Below, in pieces: positions 12,350 to 64,000 of a stretch of 64,000 nt of DNA. Below the pieces are notes generated by a model, which did not search any database, was not told the origin of the DNA, and saw only the letters and a program-made list of their open reading frames with translations. A program made the position numbers and the translations under genes. Numbering within the stretch: position 1 is the stretch's first letter; each line of letters opens with the position of its first letter. Source of the DNA: Sarcophilus harrisii (taxonomy: Eukaryota > Chordata > Mammalia > Dasyuromorphia > Dasyuridae); the NCBI RefSeq assembly GCF_902635505.1, contig NC_045429.1, positions 426,649,669 through 426,713,668 on the forward strand, read 5' to 3'.

Positions 12350-13345
12350 AATCTACTCTTAAGAAAACCAAATGGTCCATAATAGAGATCTGTGATGTTG
12401 TATATAGGCCTCTTTTTCTATTCTTTCTATAAGGAAATGTTTGTGTTTATGTTTATCAAATTTAGCATAATATAAAAGGATTTTAGATGATATGTACAGA
12501 AGTTGAAGCAAGGGCAGGTAAATAGAAAAGTGTGGCATGAAATGCCAAAGCTAAGGATGAAATCAGGCTGATAAGGAAAGCTAAAGTTAACAAGAAGGAT
12601 TTTTTTTTTTAATTATGGGAGTGAGGGAGAAAGAATAGGGTCAGAGAAAGAATAAGTCCACTTTCAATGTAGATGAAATGATAATGAATGATGGAGAGAA
12701 GGAAGAGCTGCTCAACTCTTATTATGCTTATTTTTTTCTTTTCCATGAGCTTTGACCTAGAAAAGGAAGAACTCTAAATAATAGAAAGTTGAAACAGAAG
12801 ATAAATAGGAAGATAGAGAACATCTAGCTGCCTTGAGTTTAAGTCCCAGTTCTGGATGTACTATATCTCAGGATACTGGAAAAAAAACTGGCAAATCAAG
12901 ATTGTGGAGATAGATTGGAAGAAGGGCAAATGTCCTGATTTTGAAAAATAAGAGAACAGATTGTACAAATGATTGTAACAGGGAACTCAACTTTAATTCT
13001 TTGCAAACTTCTATAAAGTATTTTTGTTGTAGTTTTTTTTTTTTTTTTTTTTTTTAATTAAGCGGATTGAAAAGCAGCACTTCCTGCTTATCTGTTAAGT
13101 TTTGCCATAAATGCTGAATTTAATTGTCCAGGGAAGCCTCCCTCTGCCTCTTTTATTAGTCTGGAACCATGGAGCTTTGGGCTCCACTCTGAACCAGGGA
13201 GGTCCGTCTACAGGTCTCATTTACCCTGAGGAATAACCGGAGAGACCCAGGTGGGGGCTTAAGAGCCCTTTTGAGCAAGTTTCATTGAGCGTCCCTTCCT
13301 CTCGGTGGCCACTAAGTGGCGCCCTGGAACGAAGAGAATTCTGGA
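12350..13345. other. Intergenic stretch upstream of PSMB4
   Basis: No gene seen. A T-run lies at about 13032-13055. GC content rises toward the promoter from about 13140. Confidence 0.4.
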
Positions 13346-13349
13346 CTCG

Positions 13350-13505
13350 GCACCGAGCTCTCTCTCAGCTTCAGTTTCTTCATCTGTAAAATGGGAATGA
13401 CAGTGCTGACTTCCCAGGATTCTTGTGAGAACCAAATGACGTAATGTGGCGCGTCAAGTGCTACGCTAACCAGAAAGCGTTAGGCAGATGTTAGAACATC
13501 TTGAT
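13350..13505 (+). repeat. MIR SINE fragment
   Basis: The MIR core block 'cttcagtttcttcatctgta' is followed by 'aaatgggaatgacagtgctg' and a decayed 3' part. It lies about 400 bp upstream of the PSMB4 start codon. Confidence 0.6.
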
Positions 13506-13896
13506 GTCTCAGTCACTGCTTTAGGAAAAAGATTCAGCCTGTTTTAGGTTTCCTCACTAAAGCGAATGGGATTGTGCTTATACACGTACGTGCGCATATT
13601 ACATCACGGCATTATATATAAAAATGCATCGTCCGGCACGTGGGTATCACACACAGGTCACCGTGCACACCTGCATGCTTCTAGGCTACATCCACCCGCC
13701 ACTCGCATCCCCAGCGCCAATCCCCGCCCCCCCTCACCTCGGCCGCTCCGAACATGGCGACGACGTCATCGCGGAGTTGGGCCTCACTCATTGGCCTGTC
13801 CCGAGGAGGCGGGGACAAAGAAGGTGAAGGCTTCCTACGTCACTTCCACTTCCCTTCGCGCAGGCGCCTTCATTTCCCCTAGGCCGAGTGACTAAG

Positions 13897-16648
<2,752 letters not shown>

Positions 16649-16705
16649 TGCAGTTTTATCTCCAGCCTCTTCTATTCTGCTCTAACAGTTACTACTGACC
16701 CTGCT

Positions 16706-16711
16706 ATTAAA
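16706..16711 (+). terminator. PSMB4 polyadenylation signal (ATTAAA)
   Basis: attaaa lies 58 bases after the stop codon, with GT-rich sequence within 40 bases downstream. The very short 3' UTR fits PSMB4. The cleavage site is inferred. Confidence 0.7.
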
Positions 16712-16749
16712 GCCATTTTGGCTGTCCCAGGACTGAGATTTGACTTTCT

Positions 16750-17990
16750 TCTTTTATAAGCAATTGGTAGGAAATAAATAATTCTGGACCTTTTGTCTTC
16801 GTGCTCGTGGGATAAGATGGTGAGCCTGTTGCCTCTTGCAGTTCACTTCCCTCCAACGCAGCGACCTAGTTTTCATTCTCTCAAGACATCTTTGTTCAAG
16901 AAAATTAATTTGCTCTGTAAGGACATAGTATCTACACTGATTTCTTTGGATCTCAGACTCTATAAAGGAAGTCCCCAAAGATTAATGCTAATACTCTAAT
17001 CTTAACCCTGGTTTCAACAAAACTGCATTTTTAAAGCAGCAATAAGATGCTTAATAATCTAGTGGTCAATGAGAATTGCAAATGTAGCCACAAAATTGAC
17101 TTTACATAAAATTATCAACTTATTGAGCTATCTTCCCCCCCCCCCCCAAAAAAAAAAAAAAAAAGTCTTCAAGTGAAAAAGGTAAAAGAAAACCAAGGAC
17201 AGGATGGGCCTCGGCTTTGTAGTGCAGACTGTCCCACCCACTCACCTGCCCTCATACTGTTCTTGGTCTGACCTCTCATTCCATAGAGATCTGCAATGTT
17301 GCTCAAATTGTGTGGCTTCCACAAAACTCACTATATCAAAGTTGGGAGAGGCAATAAGAAGAAAAGCAATGTTGGTTCTAAAATAAACTTCAAATTATCT
17401 CTAGTACATTGGTTATCTGGGCTTATATTTTACCTCTTACTGTTTAAAAAAAAAAAAATAAATCACCTTTTTAAAAGTAAAATATATATCCAAAGTAGTT
17501 GATGAAATTCAAAGCCCATATAAGTTACATGATTACACAAACTATCCTTGGCTAAACTTAAGAAGTATTATGCATTTTTCTCCCTTAAGTATTAAGTATG
17601 ATCATTCCCCTTAAATTACATACATACCTAGGTATCCAAGGTAATTCATCCACTCAGACATGAATTTTCAACCTGAATTCTGCAGCTCTTAAATGCCCCA
17701 AATGATAGCAAATACCAAATCCAGGGTGGAATCTGCTGGGGTGTGGGGAAGTGATGGAAACAAGAAGTTCTGCCTGGGCAGAAAGGACAACATGGCATAA
17801 AACATCAGCCCATGCCATCTCCAACTCATCCGACAGACTTGTTTCAGGAAGGTCAGTTTCCCAAATATTTGACTCTGTAAGAGATGATGTAATTGCTAAA
17901 TTCTGATTTTAAGGAGGGTGGGAGCTCTAGTAGGGGATAACTTAGACCTATTACTCCCAAGACAAGGATACCCAAAATAAAAACAAATTT
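16750..17990. other. Intergenic gap between convergent PSMB4 and POGZ
   Basis: No exon recognised. It contains a C13 run followed by an A-run at 17135-17164 and an A-run near 17445-17458. The two gene ends probably lie about 1.3 kb apart. Confidence 0.5.
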
Positions 17991-18014
17991 GTTTATAAAT
18001 CCATTTTCCCTGGT

Positions 18015-18020
18015 TTTATT
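18015..18020 (-). terminator. Probable POGZ polyadenylation signal (AATAAA)
   Basis: tttatt on the plus strand is AATAAA in the POGZ direction, about 1.5 kb after the stop codon. A second candidate lies at 18195-18200. The choice is an inference; 3'-end reads would decide. Confidence 0.45.
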
Positions 18021-19040
18021 AAATGTTCCACTTATGTACAATTTAAAGACGAATCATTTACAGGTCTGTGCACACTGCCTCCCGGCTCTCTGGAGGGAAA
18101 GTTGCTAAAAACCTCAGGATGAACAAACAAGCGTAGCCGTGGGCAAGGTGGGCTGGTGGTGTTTTTTTCCTCTTTGCTGTTATGTCAAAATGCATTTATT
18201 TCCGTTTATATCTTAAGTACATACAATTAAAAAAAACAACCCTCAAACATGCAAATTGTAGAAAAATTGTGGTTTTTTTTCCTTTTTTCCTTCTTTGAAG
18301 CTGGCAGTGAAAAATAAAAAGATACAATGTCTGTGCACACCCCAGTCTATCTTGTCTCCGGGTTGGATTCTTCTCTCTAGCTCTAGGAAAGTGTGGCAAA
18401 GCCACACAAAAAACAAGGGTATTGGCTATGTTTTTTTTATTTTTATTTTTTTGTTTTTACCTTTTTAAAAAAATTTTAAAGGTTGACCATGGTCTGTACA
18501 ACTATATCTCCTGGCTATAGTGCACACAATTCTCCTGAGCAGGCTTGGGCTTTTCCTTCCTACCCCAGGACCCTCCTTCTTCCTAAGGGTGCTGGCAGGA
18601 TACAGACCAGTACACACAGTGGGAAGGTGGAGAGGATCCCATGCCCTACTGTGTGCCTAAGCCTTCAGTTACTTTGTTTACTCCAGGCTCCCAATCTCTA
18701 GAAATAAGATGAATCTCATCAAGATAGGGGAGGAGCAGTGGGACAAGGATGGGGAAAGGGAGTCAAGTATTCACAAAAGCCAGAGCTTATTTACTTTCTG
18801 TGAAAATTACTTTTAAAAATCCAAAAAGTATTTTGGATAATTAGAGACGGTTTCACACATTTTTAAAGCCACAATTTGAAATGTAAGATCACAGCAGAAA
18901 CCAACATCTCTGGGGAGGAAAGGAAAAAGAAGATGGAGGGGGAGATGAGTTTGGTGATTTTTTTTTTTTAATGATTTTTTTTTTCCCTTTTATGTATAAA
19001 AAATGTTAAGACCACAATGGAAAAAAAAAAAAGATTTTTA

Positions 19041-19072
19041 TATATGTATATGTGTATACACATATACATATA
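19041..19072. repeat. Perfect 32-bp palindrome in POGZ 3' UTR
   Basis: The sequence from tatatgtata at 19041 to catacata-type bases at 19072 equals its own reverse complement over all 32 bases. In the transcript it can fold into a 16-bp A/U-rich hairpin with almost no loop, or pair between two molecules. Confidence 0.95.
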
Positions 19073-19521
19073 CCAGTTTGTCAGCTACATATTTTTATCT
19101 TTTCCCATCTTCAGAAATGGTCTTACGATAACAATGGTTAGATAGTATCATGCCCAAAGACGACAGCCTCACAATAAAAAAAAACAATGATACAATTGAG
19201 GTAAGGGGAAACAAAAAAAAAAATCATTCACTCATGGATTTTTTATCTTTTTCTTATGTTTCGTTGGAAAAATACCAAACACAGTGATTTTATTTTATTT
19301 TTTTTTAAAAAGTCATGAAAACCCTTTCTGCAGAAGCTGAATAGCCTCTGGCCAGCTCCTCAGCTCAGACATGATCCATTAATTTCCTTTAATTCAAAGG
19401 GAAGTATGAACCAACACAAGGGGGTGGCAAAAAAATTAAAAAACCAAAGTTCCCATCCCGCCTTGTACCTTATTTCCCCCCACCCCCTTGCCTATTTCTC
19501 CCCTCCCCAGGAGTCTACCCT

Positions 19522-64000
<44,479 letters not shown>

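Larger units (their letters stand above)
17995..19521 (-). other. POGZ: POGZ 3' untranslated region (approximate)
   Basis: About 1.5 kb downstream of the POGZ stop codon with no interspersed repeat that I recognise, unlike nearly all other noncoding sequence here. It is T-rich on the plus strand, i.e. A-rich in the transcript, and holds a 32-bp perfect palindrome. The outer limit depends on the polyadenylation site chosen. Confidence 0.6.

Noticed and set aside
13566-13895. 109-codon ORF upstream of PSMB4 as a possible upstream gene
   Set aside because: It lies in the promoter and 5' region, shows no conserved motif, and runs out of frame into the PSMB4 start.

Overview
The window is nuclear DNA from a mammal, almost certainly a marsupial. 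It carries the tail-to-tail gene pair PSMB4 (plus strand, complete) and POGZ (minus strand, all but its first coding exon), which are also neighbours on human 1q21.3. The marsupial call rests on the interspersed repeats: many copies of a tRNA-derived SINE that begins ggggcagctaggtggcgcag, several L1 3' ends of the non-eutherian type, MIR/MAR1-like CORE-SINEs, L2, L3/CR1 and hAT elements. I cannot name the species. Nothing prokaryotic, no CRISPR array and no gene cluster is present.

Layout. Positions 1-13.6 kb are intergenic and filled with old repeats: L1 3' ends, L2, MIR, and a Ty3/Gypsy integrase fossil split by an L1. A CpG island with the PSMB4 promoter lies at about 13.64-14.64 kb. PSMB4 has seven coding exons at 13897-16648 and encodes 264 residues, the human length. 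A gap of about 1.3 kb follows, then the POGZ 3' UTR (about 18.0-19.5 kb). Seventeen POGZ coding exons run from 63293 down to 19522. I placed every splice junction by hand, and phase is preserved throughout, including a 25-nt microexon at 21288-21312. The first visible exon starts inside the codon matching human V42, so the window encodes about 1,364 of roughly 1,406 residues.

POGZ introns. Intron 3 (37404-63134, about 25.7 kb) is a stack of nested repeats: an L3/CR1 LINE holding a class I endogenous retrovirus fossil, which itself holds an hAT MITE, an L1 and a SINE. Intron 4 holds a decayed but nearly full-length hAT-Charlie transposon (34304-37122) with a recognisable BED-finger transposase. 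Intron 5 carries an unbroken run of 52 G. Intron 8 holds an antisense L3/CR1 with an L1 inside.

Function. PSMB4 is the non-catalytic beta-7 subunit of the 20S proteasome. POGZ is a chromatin factor built from zinc fingers, an HP1-binding region, a CENP-B helix-turn-helix, a pogo-derived DDE domain and a C-terminal LEDGF-binding motif. The two are not known to share a pathway; they are simply adjacent. I found no undescribed biological system. The most useful observations concern splice-site architecture in POGZ (microexon, NAGNAG, tandem acceptors, a microsatellite acting as polypyrimidine tract), a 32-bp perfect palindrome in its 3' UTR, the G52 run, and datable nested transposon insertions. 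All comparisons with human proteins and repeat families are from memory, not from a search.
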